NCBI GenBank assembly: GCA_003140315.1
Contig: PLJS01000089.1
Location: forward strand, 11,463-71,599
Origin: Hyphomicrobiales bacterium
Lineage (GTDB): Bacteria > Pseudomonadota > Alphaproteobacteria > Rhizobiales > Xanthobacteraceae
Direction of reading: 5' to 3'
Length of the DNA: 60,137 bases
In this document: piece after piece, positions 34,576 through 44,254 of the stretch
Numbering within the stretch: the stretch's first letter is position 1
Layout: the number at the start of each line of letters is the position of its first letter
The notes under the pieces: generated by a model
The model's input: only the letters and a program-made list of their open reading frames with translations
The model's database searches: none
Told to the model about the DNA's origin: nothing
Program-made: the position numbers and the translations under genes

Positions 34576-34829
34576 TATGCCCGAAGGCGCGACTCCAGTG
34601 ATTTGGGTGGGAACATTCCCGAACGCTCAAGAAATCCATTTTTCATTTGATGAGTTTGCACTGATATACAAATTATACGGGCATTGGGCTGCGAGTGGCG
34701 TAAAGCTCGGCCCAGCCGCTATCCACGCCCCTGCCGGGTACCCTGCCCGTCAACGTAGGGAGCGCGTAAGCGATGACGTTTGTGGTGACTCTGTCGCGAC
34801 CCCGGCGCCAAGCAAACTGATCGTAGCAT

Positions 34830-35399
34830 TCAAGCGCGATCGTACGCGACCTCCGCGGTCCTCAAAAACGCAATGACATAAGGAACATACGAACGCGACG
34901 CCTCAAGATGGAAAGAGAGCGGCGCAAGTCGCCACAGAACAATTTCGGCCTTGCCGAGAAGCGTGCGGGCGCACATGCCGACCGGAAATGCGGCCGGGTC
35001 AAGGTCGAGCGCACAACCGGCATTCAGGATATCCATGACCCCCGAGCCGCCCAGCCTAAGAGTCGCACTGCGGTGGCTGACGTCGACTAGACTGTGGGGA
35101 AGGGTCCCGACCGCTCCCGCAAGAGTCGCCGCAAGCGCTGCCGAATCGCCATTTGGGCCAACCAGCAGCCATTCGTCCGGGCCAAGCCAAAGGGCATGAC
35201 GTTCGCCGCTGCTGACCGCGCGGCACGGCGTTGTCGGCAGCGCAACGCCGAACGCCATGCCAAGCGCCGCGGCGGCCGTGAGCGATCCTCGGAACGCAAG
35301 GCGCACGGCCGGTCCCGCATCGCGCACATCCAGCAGCTCCGGTCGAGGCGAGAGTGGCAGGCCCCCGAAAACAGGTAAGCGCCGCGCGCGATCATCCAC
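34830..35399 (-). CDS. soxG: Sarcosine oxidase gamma subunit
   Basis: 189 residues from GTG 35399, seven bases after GGGAGAG and overlapping the soxA stop by eight bases. The gamma-subunit core is visible: 'LWLGPDEWLLVGPNGDS', 'LVDVSHRSATLRLGGSGVMDILNAGCALDLDPAAFPVGMCARTLLGKAEIVLWR', then a C-terminal 'FHLEASRSYVPYVIAFL'. This small subunit completes the alpha-beta-gamma-delta enzyme that oxidises sarcosine to glycine with transfer of the methyl group to tetrahydrofolate. It is the last gene of a leftward operon that begins with a PotABCD-like transporter. Confidence 0.9.
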   Translation of the reverse strand: MDDRARRLPVFGGLPLSPRPELLDVRDAGPAVRLAFRGSLTAAAALGMAFGVALPTTPCRAVSSGERHALWLGPDEWLLVGPNGDSAALAATLAGAVGTLPHSLVDVSHRSATLRLGGSGVMDILNAGCALDLDPAAFPVGMCARTLLGKAEIVLWRLAPLSFHLEASRSYVPYVIAFLRTAEVAYDRA

Positions 35400-38300
35400 C
35401 AAGCCGCTCTCCCTTTGGGTCGTAGAAGACCGGCGCCGTCACCACGACCTCGATTGCCCCCCCCGGCATGGGAACATGGAGACGCTCACCTCTTCGCTTG
35501 CGCCCGCCCGAAACGAGCGCCAGCGCGATCGAACGGCCAAGGGCATCACTCCAGTAAGAGGACGTGACGTGTCCCAGTGCCGCAGCTCCGGCTGTCGAGG
35601 AAGACTCAATGGTGATCTGTGCACCTTCCTCAAGAACGATTTTCGGATCTACCGTTTGGAGCCCGACGAGCTGGTGGCGGTCGGCCTTGATCATGTCGGA
35701 CCGCGAGAGCGAGCGCTTGCCGACGAAGTCCTGCTTCTGCTTGCCCACCGCCCAGCCGAAACCGAGATCGCCTACTGTAACGGTGCCATCGGTTTCCTGG
35801 CCGACGATCACAAAGCCCTTCTCGGCCCGGAGCACGTGCATGGCCTCCGTGCCGTAGGCGCAACCGTCGTACAGGCAAACCTCTTGCCAGATCAGCTCCC
35901 ATACGGAGCGGCCGTAGTCCGCCGGCACATTGACCTCAAAGCCGAGCTCACCGGTGAAGCTCACCCGAAAGACCCGCGCCGGAACGCCCGCGACCTTACC
36001 TTCAGCAAGGCTCATGTGCGGGAAGCTGGCCTTACCGAGATCAATCCCCTCGACGAGGGGGGCCAGCGCATCGCGCGATTTCGGCCCTTGCACCGCGATC
36101 ACGGCCCAATGCTCAGTGGTGGAGGTGAGCCAGCAGGCAAGATCGGGGAATTCCGTCTGCAGATAATCTTCCATTAGGTGGAGGACACGAGCTGCACCGC
36201 CCGTCGTCGTCGTTACGTGGAAAGTGCTTTCAGCCAGGCGTCCAATCACACCATCGTCGATGACAAAGCCGGCTTCATTCAGCAGTACGCCATAGCGGCA
36301 CTGCCCAATCTCCAGGTTCCTAAAATCATTGACGTAGAGACGTTTGAGGAATTCGGAGGCATCCGGGCCGACAACCTCTATCTTCCCGAACGTGGACGCA
36401 TCCAACACACCGACAGCCGACCGGACGATTCTGCACTCCCGGCGGACCGCCGCGTGCATGTCCTCTCCTGCCTTCGGAAAGTATCGCGCGCGTTTCCACG
36501 GTCCCGCGTCCTCGAACACTGCACCGTTGTCCTGCGCCCAACTGTCGATCGGCGTCCGGCGGATCGGATCAAACAGGTCGCCGCGTGAGTGAGCGGCAAG
36601 CGTGCCAAACGTCACCGGTGTATACGGCGCGCGAAATGTCGTGAGTCCGACGTCGGGCAACGGGATGTTGAGTTGGCTCGACATGATGCCAAGCGCGTTC
36701 ATGTTGCTCGTCTTTCCCTGATCGGTTGCCATACCGGTCGTGGTGTAGCGCTTGACGTGCTCAATCGACTGAAAACCCTCGCGTACGGCGAGCTTGAGAT
36801 CTTCGGACGTGACGTCGTTCTGAAAATCGACGAACGCCATTTTGCGCGAGTGCCTGTTAGGATGCGGCAGCTCCCCGAGCGAGCCGCCATTCAGTGTCTG
36901 GGCATTTTCCACCGCAACGGCTACACGCGGCCGCGCCATCAACCCCGCTGCGCGCGCTGCGTTCTCTCCGGCCGCAAAACCGTTTTCGATCACCTCTGAA
37001 AGTTCGTTATCCCCCGCGCACGTGCCCGCGGACCACACGCGGGCGTGCGATCTTGCGGGCAGGAATGCCTGCTTGTCCGGATGCCATGCAAGCTTTCCGC
37101 GCGACTGCGAAAACAAGTGCACCGAGGGCGTCCAGCCACCGGACATCAATAAATGATCGCAGGCGAGGTCACCTGCGTCGCGCGCCGAGCCGTCGTCGGA
37201 GAGCACGCCCAGTCGCACCTTTGACAGTCTGAGACGCCCGCTCGTGCCGATGATCGTGGCACCTGTGGTGACCGTTATGCCGGCTTCGCGTGCAAGCGGA
37301 ATTAGATCGCTGTCCGGATGACTCCGATTATCGAAGATACCTGCGATTACGACGTCCTGACGGGCGAGCGCGAGGGCCGCGCGATAGATCGTATCATGCG
37401 AACCGACGAGTGCGGCACGGTGCCCGGGCTTCGCGCCATAGCGCTCGAGATACGTATGAGCCGCGCCCGCCAGCATGATGCCGGGTCGGTCATTGTCAGG
37501 AAACATCAGCGGCCGCTCGATGGCACCGGTCGCGAGTACGACTTGCTTGGCGAAGACCTGCCAGAGGCGTTCACGCGGCGAAGCGGGATCTGGATTCGCG
37601 AGGTGGTCGGTTACGCGCTCGGCCAGCGCGATGAAATTATCGTGGAAGTAGCCGAAGGCTTGCGTCCGCGGCAGGAGCGTGACGCGATCTTGGCTCGACA
37701 AGAGGTCGATCTTGTCCGCGATCCAATCAAGCGCGGATTTGCCATCGACGATCGCGGTCGTTTCGGACAGAAGCGACCCGCCCATCTCCGATTGCTCATC
37801 GCAGAGGATGACACGGCCCCCCGCTTGCGCCGCGGCAAGCGCAGCGCAGAGGCCGGCAGGACCGGAGCCGACGACCAGCACGTCGCAATGAGCGTAGCGG
37901 CTCGCATAGTGATCAGGGTCGGGCGACGTCGGTGCGCGGCCAAGACCGGCCGCACGCCGGATCAACGGCTCGTACACGCGCGTCCAGGCCCAGTTCGAGC
38001 CGAGCCAACGCGGACCCATGAAAGTCTTGTAATAGAAGCCCGCAGGGAAAAGCGGCGAGAAGCAGCCAGCGATTGCGCCGACGTCATGGTGAAGCGACGG
38101 CCATCGATTCTGGCTGACGGTGACGAGGCCATCATAGAGTTCGATCTGAGTGGCGCGGAGATTTGGCGTTACGCGTCCGCCGTCGCGGATCACGGTGACG
38201 AGCGCATTAGGTTCTTCGGCGCCCGCAGATAGGATGCCACGCGGACGATGATACTTGATTGATCGACCGACAAGATGCACGCCGTTGGCGAGCAGCGCCG

Positions 38301-38412
38301 ACGCAAGCGTATCGCCCGCAACACCGACGTAGCGCGCACCGTCGAATGTGAAAGATAGCGGCGCCGCGCGGTCGATCCTCCCACCCGACGGCGTCCTGAA
38401 GGGCCCGCTCAT
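35392..38412 (-). CDS. soxA: Sarcosine oxidase alpha subunit
   Basis: 1006 residues. Residues ~15-90 form a Fer2_4-like domain ('LSFTFDGARYVGVAGDTLASALLANGVHLVGRSIKYHRPRG'). From ~170 a dinucleotide-binding oxidoreductase fold follows ('DVLVVGSGPAGLCAALAAAQAGGRVILCDEQ'), with 'TCAGDNELSEVIENGFAAGENAA' later in that region. Residues ~610-1000 are the glycine-cleavage T-like folate-binding domain ('ALLPVFEDAGPWKR'-type 'FEDAGPWKRARYFP', 'LHLMEDYLQTEFPD'). The subunit transfers the methyl-derived imine to tetrahydrofolate and carries NAD. It overlaps soxD by four bases (ATGA) and soxG by eight. Length matches heterotetrameric SoxA. Confidence 0.93.
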   Translation of the reverse strand: MSGPFRTPSGGRIDRAAPLSFTFDGARYVGVAGDTLASALLANGVHLVGRSIKYHRPRGILSAGAEEPNALVTVIRDGGRVTPNLRATQIELYDGLVTVSQNRWPSLHHDVGAIAGCFSPLFPAGFYYKTFMGPRWLGSNWAWTRVYEPLIRRAAGLGRAPTSPDPDHYASRYAHCDVLVVGSGPAGLCAALAAAQAGGRVILCDEQSEMGGSLLSETTAIVDGKSALDWIADKIDLLSSQDRVTLLPRTQAFGYFHDNFIALAERVTDHLANPDPASPRERLWQVFAKQVVLATGAIERPLMFPDNDRPGIMLAGAAHTYLERYGAKPGHRAALVGSHDTIYRAALALARQDVVIAGIFDNRSHPDSDLIPLAREAGITVTTGATIIGTSGRLRLSKVRLGVLSDDGSARDAGDLACDHLLMSGGWTPSVHLFSQSRGKLAWHPDKQAFLPARSHARVWSAGTCAGDNELSEVIENGFAAGENAARAAGLMARPRVAVAVENAQTLNGGSLGELPHPNRHSRKMAFVDFQNDVTSEDLKLAVREGFQSIEHVKRYTTTGMATDQGKTSNMNALGIMSSQLNIPLPDVGLTTFRAPYTPVTFGTLAAHSRGDLFDPIRRTPIDSWAQDNGAVFEDAGPWKRARYFPKAGEDMHAAVRRECRIVRSAVGVLDASTFGKIEVVGPDASEFLKRLYVNDFRNLEIGQCRYGVLLNEAGFVIDDGVIGRLAESTFHVTTTTGGAARVLHLMEDYLQTEFPDLACWLTSTTEHWAVIAVQGPKSRDALAPLVEGIDLGKASFPHMSLAEGKVAGVPARVFRVSFTGELGFEVNVPADYGRSVWELIWQEVCLYDGCAYGTEAMHVLRAEKGFVIVGQETDGTVTVGDLGFGWAVGKQKQDFVGKRSLSRSDMIKADRHQLVGLQTVDPKIVLEEGAQITIESSSTAGAAALGHVTSSYWSDALGRSIALALVSGGRKRRGERLHVPMPGGAIEVVVTAPVFYDPKGERLGG

Positions 38413-38714
38413 CTATCGGCGCTTGTGGCAAACGCGCCGAGATCGGGCTTCGGCTCGCCCGCCTTGTACGTCTTGAGGATTTTGTCGGTAACCGTATGCC
38501 GAACGGCGTTGAAGAATCGTCCGCAGCCATGGATGTGGCGCCAACGCTCGGCGTGCAAGCCCTTCGGATTAGCCCGCATGTATAGGTAGTCCGCCCAGGC
38601 TTCGTCGGAGACGGCGGCCGGGTCAGGCGGCCGAACGATGTGCGCCTCACCGGCGTAGCGAAACTCGATCTCCGGGCGCTCCATTTCGCAGTGGGGGCAG
38701 CGTATCAAGAGCAT
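38409..38714 (-). CDS. soxD: Sarcosine oxidase delta subunit
   Basis: 101 residues. Zinc ligands are in 'RCPHCEMERPE' (C-x2-C) and 'RHIHGCGRFFNAVRHTVTD'; 'EFRYAGEAHIVRPPDP' and 'YMRANPKGLHAERWRH' are conserved delta-subunit segments. It lies between soxB (nine bases upstream) and soxA (overlap), the standard soxBDAG order. Confidence 0.93.
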   Translation of the reverse strand: MLLIRCPHCEMERPEIEFRYAGEAHIVRPPDPAAVSDEAWADYLYMRANPKGLHAERWRHIHGCGRFFNAVRHTVTDKILKTYKAGEPKPDLGAFATSADR

Positions 38715-38723
38715 GCGATGTCC

Positions 38724-39977
38724 CTAGTGCGCGACGGCTGCTGCCGCCGCCTCGTCGATGAGACGGCCCGTGGTGAATCGTTCGAGCGAAAATGGCGCGG
38801 CAATCGGATGCGGATCGTCCCCTGCCATCGAAGCAGCGAAGACGTGCCCCGAGCCCGGCGTCGCTTTGAAGCCGCCTGTGCCCCAGCCGCAGTTCACGTA
38901 CAGGCCTTCGACCGGCGTCTTGCCGATGATCGGTGAGCGGTCGGGTGTCACGTCGACGATACCTCCCCAGTTCCTGAGCATTCGCAGCCGGCGTACGACG
39001 GGGAACAGTTCGCAGACGGCATCGAGCGTATGCGTGGTGATGTGCAGACCACCAGTCTGTGAATAGGAAATGTAAGCGTCGGTACCAGCACCGATGACCA
39101 GTTCGCCTTTGTCGGACTGCGACATATAGGCGTGGATCGTATTCGACATGACGACGCACGGCATGATCGGCTTCACCGGTTCCGACACCAGCGCCTGCAG
39201 GGGATAGCTTTCGAGCGGCATTCTGACGCCCGCCATCGCGAGGATGACTGATGTATGCCCGGCCGCTACGACACCCACCTTGCGGGTCCGGATAGTGCCA
39301 CGCGTTGTCTCGACCGCCTCAACGGCCCCGGCCACATTCCGACGGATCGCCGTGACCTCGCAGTTCTGTATGATATCGACACCAAGCGCCGAAGCGCCGC
39401 GCGCATAAGCCCAGGCGACCGCGTCGTGCCGGGCCGTACCGCCGCGCCGCTGCAGCGCAGCGCCGAGGATCGGATAGCGGATATCGCCCGATATGTTCAG
39501 GATCGGGCAGAATTCCTTGGCTTGTTCAAGCGTAAGCCACTCATTGTCGATGCCGGCCAGGCGGTTCGCATGGACATGACGTTTGAAGACCTGCACGTCG
39601 TGCACATTGTGCGCCAGCATCATGACGCCGCGCGGTGAATACATGACGTTGTAATTGAGCTCGCGCGACAGCGTCTCCCAGAGCTTTAGGGCGTGCTCAT
39701 ATATCGCCTCGGATTCTTTCCAAAGATAGTTCGAGCGGATGATCGTCGTGTTGCGCCCGGTGTTGCCGCCGCCGAGCCAGCCCTTCTCGAGCACGGCGAC
39801 ACGGCGCACGCCGTGCTCCTTGGCAAGGTAGTACGCGGTTGCGAGCCCGTGCCCGCCTGCGCCGATGATCACCACCTCATAGGCCGCCTGCGGCGCCGGG
39901 GAGCGCCACTGCTCGCGCCATCCCCGTTGACCGCCAAACGCCTCGCGAACTAGGTTTAGGAAAGAGAATTGTGTCAT
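38724..39977 (-). CDS. soxB: Sarcosine oxidase beta subunit
   Basis: 417 residues. FAD-binding '[22 protein letters not shown]' at ~35-57, '[23 protein letters not shown]', and '[18 protein letters not shown]', which holds the His used for covalent FMN attachment in heterotetrameric enzymes. The C-terminal '[20 protein letters not shown]' closes the flavin fold. It oxidises sarcosine to an imine at FAD and passes electrons via FMN to oxygen. It begins 48 bases after the transporter ATPase gene, so transport and oxidation are likely co-transcribed. Confidence 0.94.
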   Translation of the reverse strand: MTQFSFLNLVREAFGGQRGWREQWRSPAPQAAYEVVIIGAGGHGLATAYYLAKEHGVRRVAVLEKGWLGGGNTGRNTTIIRSNYLWKESEAIYEHALKLWETLSRELNYNVMYSPRGVMMLAHNVHDVQVFKRHVHANRLAGIDNEWLTLEQAKEFCPILNISGDIRYPILGAALQRRGGTARHDAVAWAYARGASALGVDIIQNCEVTAIRRNVAGAVEAVETTRGTIRTRKVGVVAAGHTSVILAMAGVRMPLESYPLQALVSEPVKPIMPCVVMSNTIHAYMSQSDKGELVIGAGTDAYISYSQTGGLHITTHTLDAVCELFPVVRRLRMLRNWGGIVDVTPDRSPIIGKTPVEGLYVNCGWGTGGFKATPGSGHVFAASMAGDDPHPIAAPFSLERFTTGRLIDEAAAAAVAH

Positions 39978-40025
39978 GTCTGATCAATACCTGAGCGCCG
40001 ATAACTCGTTTCGAACGCCATGCCG

Positions 40026-41114
40026 CTATCGCGGGCTCGGGTCGAGTTCAGATGCGCCGGACAGGGTCGGTTCGCCGATCACATGAAACGAGCCCGACGG
40101 TATCTCAATGGTTACTCTAGACGCGGCGTCCGGCTTCCAGTCGCTGCCGCTCAACGCAATGGCTTCGATCGCCACGCCGGCGTCAAGCCGGACTCGCACG
40201 ATCCTAGCATGGCCGAGATACTGCACGTCCTCAATCGTTCCGCCGTAACGGTCCGCGCGAAGTTCGCTATCGGGCGGATAAAGACGGACATTCTCGGGTC
40301 GAACGATAGCGATACCGGATGTTCCGGGCATCGGCACGCCCTCGCCTTCGACGGGGCCGGCGATGCGGACATCGCGGCCCGACTGAACGATGCGAACAAG
40401 GTTCGACCGCCCCAGGAATTCGGCCACGAAACGAGACCTCGGGCGCTCGTAGAGCCGCTCGGGTGTGCCGACTTGCTCGATCCGGCCAAGATTCATGACC
40501 GCCACGCGATCGGACAGCATGAGCGCCTCGTCCTGCGCATGCGTGACCAGGATGGTCGAGATGGACAGGCGACGCTGCACGCGCTTGAGCTCGGCACGCA
40601 ACAACTCGCCGATCTTGCGATCCAGCGCCGAGAAAGGCTCGTCGAGTAGAAGTACGGTGGGTTGCGTTACCAGCGCACGCGCCAGCGCGACGCGCTGCTG
40701 CTGCCCACCTGAAAGCTGCGACGGCAGATAGAGGGCTCGATCGCCGAGCTGCACGAGATCAAGCATCTCGCCCACGCGCCGATCAATCTCGCGGCGCCGC
40801 ACGCCGCGCATTCTGAGGCCAAACGCGACATTGTCACGCACAACCAGGTGCGGAAACAGCGCGTAACTCTGGAATACGAGACCGACATTGCGCAGATGCG
40901 CAGGCATGTCATTGACCACTGCACCGCCGATCCGCACCGTCCCCTCTGACGGACGCAGGAAGCCCGCGATGATGCGCAGCAGAGTCGTCTTACCGCAGCC
41001 GCTCGGGCCCAGCAAGGTGACGAACTCGCCCGGCTTGACCTCGAACGAAACGTCGGCGACCGCAACCATCTGACCAAACCGTTTTGTCACGTTCTCGATG
41101 TTGACGGCGCTCAT
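40026..41114 (-). CDS. PotA-like ABC transporter ATPase (spermidine/Fe3+/2-AEP family)
   Basis: 362 residues from ATG 41114, which overlaps the permease stop as ATGA. Walker A 'LLGPSGCGKTTLLRIIAG', signature 'LSGGQQQRVALARALV', Walker B 'VLLLDEPFSALDRKI', His switch 'LVTHAQDEALMLSDRVAVM', then a TOBE domain ('IVRPENVRLYP'). It energises import through the two permeases just upstream. The gene is followed by soxB, so the ligand is probably a methylated amine or amino acid that yields sarcosine, or sarcosine-like compounds. Confidence 0.9.
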   Translation of the reverse strand: MSAVNIENVTKRFGQMVAVADVSFEVKPGEFVTLLGPSGCGKTTLLRIIAGFLRPSEGTVRIGGAVVNDMPAHLRNVGLVFQSYALFPHLVVRDNVAFGLRMRGVRRREIDRRVGEMLDLVQLGDRALYLPSQLSGGQQQRVALARALVTQPTVLLLDEPFSALDRKIGELLRAELKRVQRRLSISTILVTHAQDEALMLSDRVAVMNLGRIEQVGTPERLYERPRSRFVAEFLGRSNLVRIVQSGRDVRIAGPVEGEGVPMPGTSGIAIVRPENVRLYPPDSELRADRYGGTIEDVQYLGHARIVRVRLDAGVAIEAIALSGSDWKPDAASRVTIEIPSGSFHVIGEPTLSGASELDPSPR

Positions 41115-41923
41115 CGAAGGATGCGGCCTCCGCTCGCGATCTGACCGCCGGCCATCAGGAATCCCGTGAGACCGATCGTGAGCATCAGCGTCAGGCCGGA
41201 GATCGCCGCGATCGAGGGATCGAGCTGGAACGACAGGCTGTTGAAGATCTGGATCGGCACCGTGACGCGGCGGGTGGACAGAAAATAGGTAATGATGAAC
41301 TCGTCGAACGACGTGATGAACGAGAAAATAGTCGCGGCGACCAAGCCTGGCCGGATTACCGGAAGCATGACATGAAATGCCGCGCGCCACGGCGCCGCCC
41401 CGAGGCTCTGCGCGGCCTCCTCGAGGCGACGATCGAAGACCTGCAGGCTCGCGCCGATGGTGATGATGGCGTACGGCAGCGCGATGGTAACGTGCGCAAG
41501 CACATAAGCGGTAACGGTATCTTGCATGTGGCTCCAGAACACGACCTGGAACTGTGCGAGGCCGAGCACGACGTGCGGCAGGATCATCGGTGCGATCAGC
41601 AGCGTAAAGATGGTACGTCTGCCACGTGGCGGTCCGCGATCGAGCGCGTAGGCCGCCATGAGCCCAAGCAGCAACGTCACCGGCGTCACGATCGCCGCGA
41701 CCAGCAGGCTTCTGCGAAGCGCATCGAGCCAGTCATCGTCGGACAGGATGAAGGCGTACCAGCGCAGGCCATAGCGTGTCGGCGGAAATGCCAAGTAGCT
41801 GTCCGCCGTGAATGACTCGACAAGCAAGATGATCTGCGGGAGCAGCAGGAACGCGAGCGTGACAACAGCAACAGAACCCGTGACCCAGCCCCTGGCATCC
41901 TCGCGGTTCTGCGCGCCCGTCAC
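41111..41923 (-). CDS. PotC-like ABC transporter permease
   Basis: 270 residues from GTG 41923 (GTGA overlap with the upstream permease). Six predicted helices; the EAA loop reads 'EEAAQSLGAAPWRAAFHVMLPVIRPGLVAATIFSFITSFDEFIITYFLS', typical of PotC-type proteins. It pairs with the permease at 41920-42792. Both ends overlap neighbours, so it is tightly coupled with them. Confidence 0.9.
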   Translation of the reverse strand: MTGAQNREDARGWVTGSVAVVTLAFLLLPQIILLVESFTADSYLAFPPTRYGLRWYAFILSDDDWLDALRRSLLVAAIVTPVTLLLGLMAAYALDRGPPRGRRTIFTLLIAPMILPHVVLGLAQFQVVFWSHMQDTVTAYVLAHVTIALPYAIITIGASLQVFDRRLEEAAQSLGAAPWRAAFHVMLPVIRPGLVAATIFSFITSFDEFIITYFLSTRRVTVPIQIFNSLSFQLDPSIAAISGLTLMLTIGLTGFLMAGGQIASGGRILR

Positions 41924-42792
41924 GTCCCCACCCCGTACCGCTGGCCGAACTGCCGGGACAGCCAAAGCAGTCCCGCGACGATCAGAAGCACCATCACGGC
42001 GAAGGCGGAGGCGCGCCCCATGTCGAATTGGGTTCTCACAAGATCGCCGATGATCATCGAGATCGTGACGACAAAGTTCCCGCCCATCACCACCGGCGTC
42101 AGATAGAGCCCGACGCATAAGACGAACACCAGCGTGAAGCCGGCGATGACGCCGGGCATGCTGAGCGGCAACGTGACGTGCCAGAACACACGCACGCGCG
42201 TCGCTCCGAGGCTCGCCGCGCTTTCTTCCACCGCCGGATCGATCGCCATCAGGCTTGCGAACACCGGCAGCACGACGAACGCCAAGTAGACATGGACAAC
42301 GCCGATCACGACGCCGAGGTCATTGTACATCAGGCGCAACGGCTCAGTCGTTAGACCAAGGCCGCGCCACGCGACGTTGATGAGCCCTTCCCGACCCAGC
42401 ACGAGAATCCATGCAACGTTGCGCACAATCACGCTGGTAAGTAGCGGAGAAACCACGAAGAAGAGCAAGAGCAGGCGCATCCGTCCGCCCGACCTGCGCA
42501 TCGTCATTGCTACTGGATATCCGAACAACAGACAGCAGGTCGCGATGGCGAAAGACAGATACAGAGTATGCAACACCGCCCTGAGTGCGACGCCATCGGC
42601 GAAGAAGGATTGATAGTTGTCGGTCGAAAAAGACGACACTGTTACGCCGCCGGTCGTCTTCTCGAAGCTTGCCGCGACCAGGACGATCAGCGGGACGGCA
42701 AACGTGAATACATAGAGCGATGCCGATGGCACGAGAAGAAGCCACGGGCGCTTCGAGTCGATCTCGGGAGATTCCAGCGTCCCGTCCTTCAT
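41920..42792 (-). CDS. PotB-like ABC transporter permease
   Basis: 290 residues from ATG 42792, chosen because upstream codons are atypical. Membrane spans begin 'LLVPSASLYVFTFAVPLIVLVAASF'; the EAA loop is 'EESAASLGATRVRVFWHVTLPLSMPGVIAGFTLVFVLCVGLYLTPVVMGG'. It forms a heterodimeric channel with the PotC-like permease and works with the receptor encoded 55 bases upstream. Confidence 0.9.
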   Translation of the reverse strand: MKDGTLESPEIDSKRPWLLLVPSASLYVFTFAVPLIVLVAASFEKTTGGVTVSSFSTDNYQSFFADGVALRAVLHTLYLSFAIATCCLLFGYPVAMTMRRSGGRMRLLLLFFVVSPLLTSVIVRNVAWILVLGREGLINVAWRGLGLTTEPLRLMYNDLGVVIGVVHVYLAFVVLPVFASLMAIDPAVEESAASLGATRVRVFWHVTLPLSMPGVIAGFTLVFVLCVGLYLTPVVMGGNFVVTISMIIGDLVRTQFDMGRASAFAVMVLLIVAGLLWLSRQFGQRYGVGT

Positions 42793-42847
42793 AACGGCTT
42801 CACCGGTCCGCCCGTGACTGCGTCCAAGGACGCATCGTCGCCTTGGA

Positions 42848-43912
42848 TCAGGCTTGCTTCCAGGCGTCCCAGCGTCGGCGCCATTCGGCCACATTGTCGA
42901 CGATGGTGTCAAAGTCCTCCTTCACAGCGCGCTTGAGGACTTCTGGATCCGTCACGATAATGCGTTCCTTGATGTGTTGCGAATACACTACTTCCTTGTT
43001 GGGAGAGCCCTGATAGCCCTTCTCGGCGAGCAAGCTCTGCGGTTCCTTGCTGCACACGTAGTTGATCCAGGCCTTGGCGAGATCCGGATCGCGCGCGCCG
43101 CGAAGAACGCTGAACGGATTGTACCTGACGAAAATGCCCTCCTTCGGCGCGACGAATTTGATCGGCACGCCCTCATCCTGCACGGCGGCCGCGCGGGAAT
43201 TCCACACGGCGCCGAGAACGATCTCCTGTTGGCGCATGAGCTGTTCCGCCTGCGCGCCCGTGGTGTAGAGCGTCAGCAGATTCGGCCGCAGCTCGGTCAG
43301 ATGCTTGAACGTCTCATCCGAGACGGGCAGCGCCTTGCCGGTGAAGGTGAGGTTCACCATCTGCAACACCTGATCGAAGATCGGGTCGTTGATCGCGACT
43401 TTCCCCTTGTATTTCGGATCCCAAAGATCCTTCCACGATGTCGGAGCTTCTTTGACCTGTTGCGTATTGTAGGCGATGCCGTAGCTCCACAACAAAAGAC
43501 CGGGTCCGTGCTCGGTGATGAACTGAGGGTACAGATTCTTGTATTCCGGGATGTCGCTCGCGCTCAGCGGCATGAGAAGGTTGTTGCGGCGAGCGAAAAC
43601 ATAATCGGTGAGCTGCATCGCGATGACGTCGGCCTCCGGCCGGCCGGCGTCGACTGTCGCCTTGACCTTCTGCATGGGCGGGACGCTGCCCGGCATGGTT
43701 ATGGTTTCGACGCGCACCCCGTGCTGCTTCTCGAACGGCGGGATGATCTGTTCCTTGAACGCGCGGCCGAGGACACCGTCGAAGCTGTAGATGACGAAGG
43801 TCTTGCCCTGCGCCCAAGCCTGCGACGAGATCGCCGTGGGAACCGCCAACGCGGAGGCCGTCAAGCCGAGAAAACGGCGCCGACCAATTGTCGTGTGCCT
43901 GCTGTTGCGCAT
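42848..43912 (-). CDS. PotD-like ABC transporter receptor with Tat signal
   Basis: 354 residues from ATG 43912 preceded by GGGAGAG. The twin-Arg signal 'GRRRFLGLTASALAVP' ends near 'SQAWAQ'. Mature segments 'FVIYSFDGVLGRAFKEQIIPPFEKQHGVRVETITMPG', 'AYNTQQVKEAPTSWKDLWDPKYKGKVAI' and 'AKAWINYVCSKEPQSLLAEKGYQGSPN' are typical of family-1/6 receptors for polyamines, betaines and 2-AEP. It is the first gene of the transporter-sox operon, divergent from the proline-racemase-family gene. Confidence 0.9.
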   Translation of the reverse strand: MRNSRHTTIGRRRFLGLTASALAVPTAISSQAWAQGKTFVIYSFDGVLGRAFKEQIIPPFEKQHGVRVETITMPGSVPPMQKVKATVDAGRPEADVIAMQLTDYVFARRNNLLMPLSASDIPEYKNLYPQFITEHGPGLLLWSYGIAYNTQQVKEAPTSWKDLWDPKYKGKVAINDPIFDQVLQMVNLTFTGKALPVSDETFKHLTELRPNLLTLYTTGAQAEQLMRQQEIVLGAVWNSRAAAVQDEGVPIKFVAPKEGIFVRYNPFSVLRGARDPDLAKAWINYVCSKEPQSLLAEKGYQGSPNKEVVYSQHIKERIIVTDPEVLKRAVKEDFDTIVDNVAEWRRRWDAWKQA

Positions 43913-44254
43913 CAGCTCTCTCCCAGCGCGGCCATCGGAACGGCATCCGCGCGGCTTTGATCCTCGGCTTGGCCTATCGAACGCGCTTGAATAAGCGCGA
44001 CATTGGCATTGCAAAAAAAAGACATATGGACGGATGCGACTTTTTTGATCAGCCGCAACGCCTTGAAGAGTCTCGGCAGTCTTCCGATCGCTCTCGGCCG
44101 GTTCAGGCGTCCGCGAATGGCACCATTGTCCATGGCAGGTGGCGTGCCAGTACAATTTTGGAGCGTTTTGACCGATCTACAGTGCCGCCGCCGTCGGACC
44201 GCAGAGAAGCGTGTCTGCCTCCACAGACGCCCTTATTGCGCCAAGGAGCATTCG
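43913..44254. promoter_or_regulatory. Divergent promoter region of the transporter-sox and racemase genes
   Basis: No gene in 342 bp. A notably A/T-rich patch at ~44010-44050 holds a run of eight A, then CATATG, then CTTTTTTG, giving a partly symmetric AAAAAAAAG/CTTTTTT arrangement. This is a plausible site for the GlxA-family regulator encoded at 45281-46411. CCAAGGAG at 44241-44248 is the ribosome site for the rightward gene. Confidence 0.45.

Larger units (their letters stand above)
34291..34829. other. Gene-free stretch with two strong inverted repeats
   Basis: Between the reductase fossil and soxG no frame matches a known protein. A plus-strand scrap at 34290-34392 reads 'IRPKAVKEQIEANKLSPEDE' to a TAG with fair codon bias, perhaps the end of a lost gene. 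The stretch holds the terminator-like hairpin at 34423-34447 and the 13-bp inverted repeat at 34540-34575. GGTCAATA occurs twice near 34511-34533. Confidence 0.45.

Noticed and set aside
35257-38232. Long plus-strand ORFs (306 and 304 codons)
   Set aside because: Antisense to soxA, whose domains are continuous on the other strand.
42854-43960. 368-codon plus-strand ORF
   Set aside because: Antisense shadow of the PotD-like receptor gene with its Tat signal.
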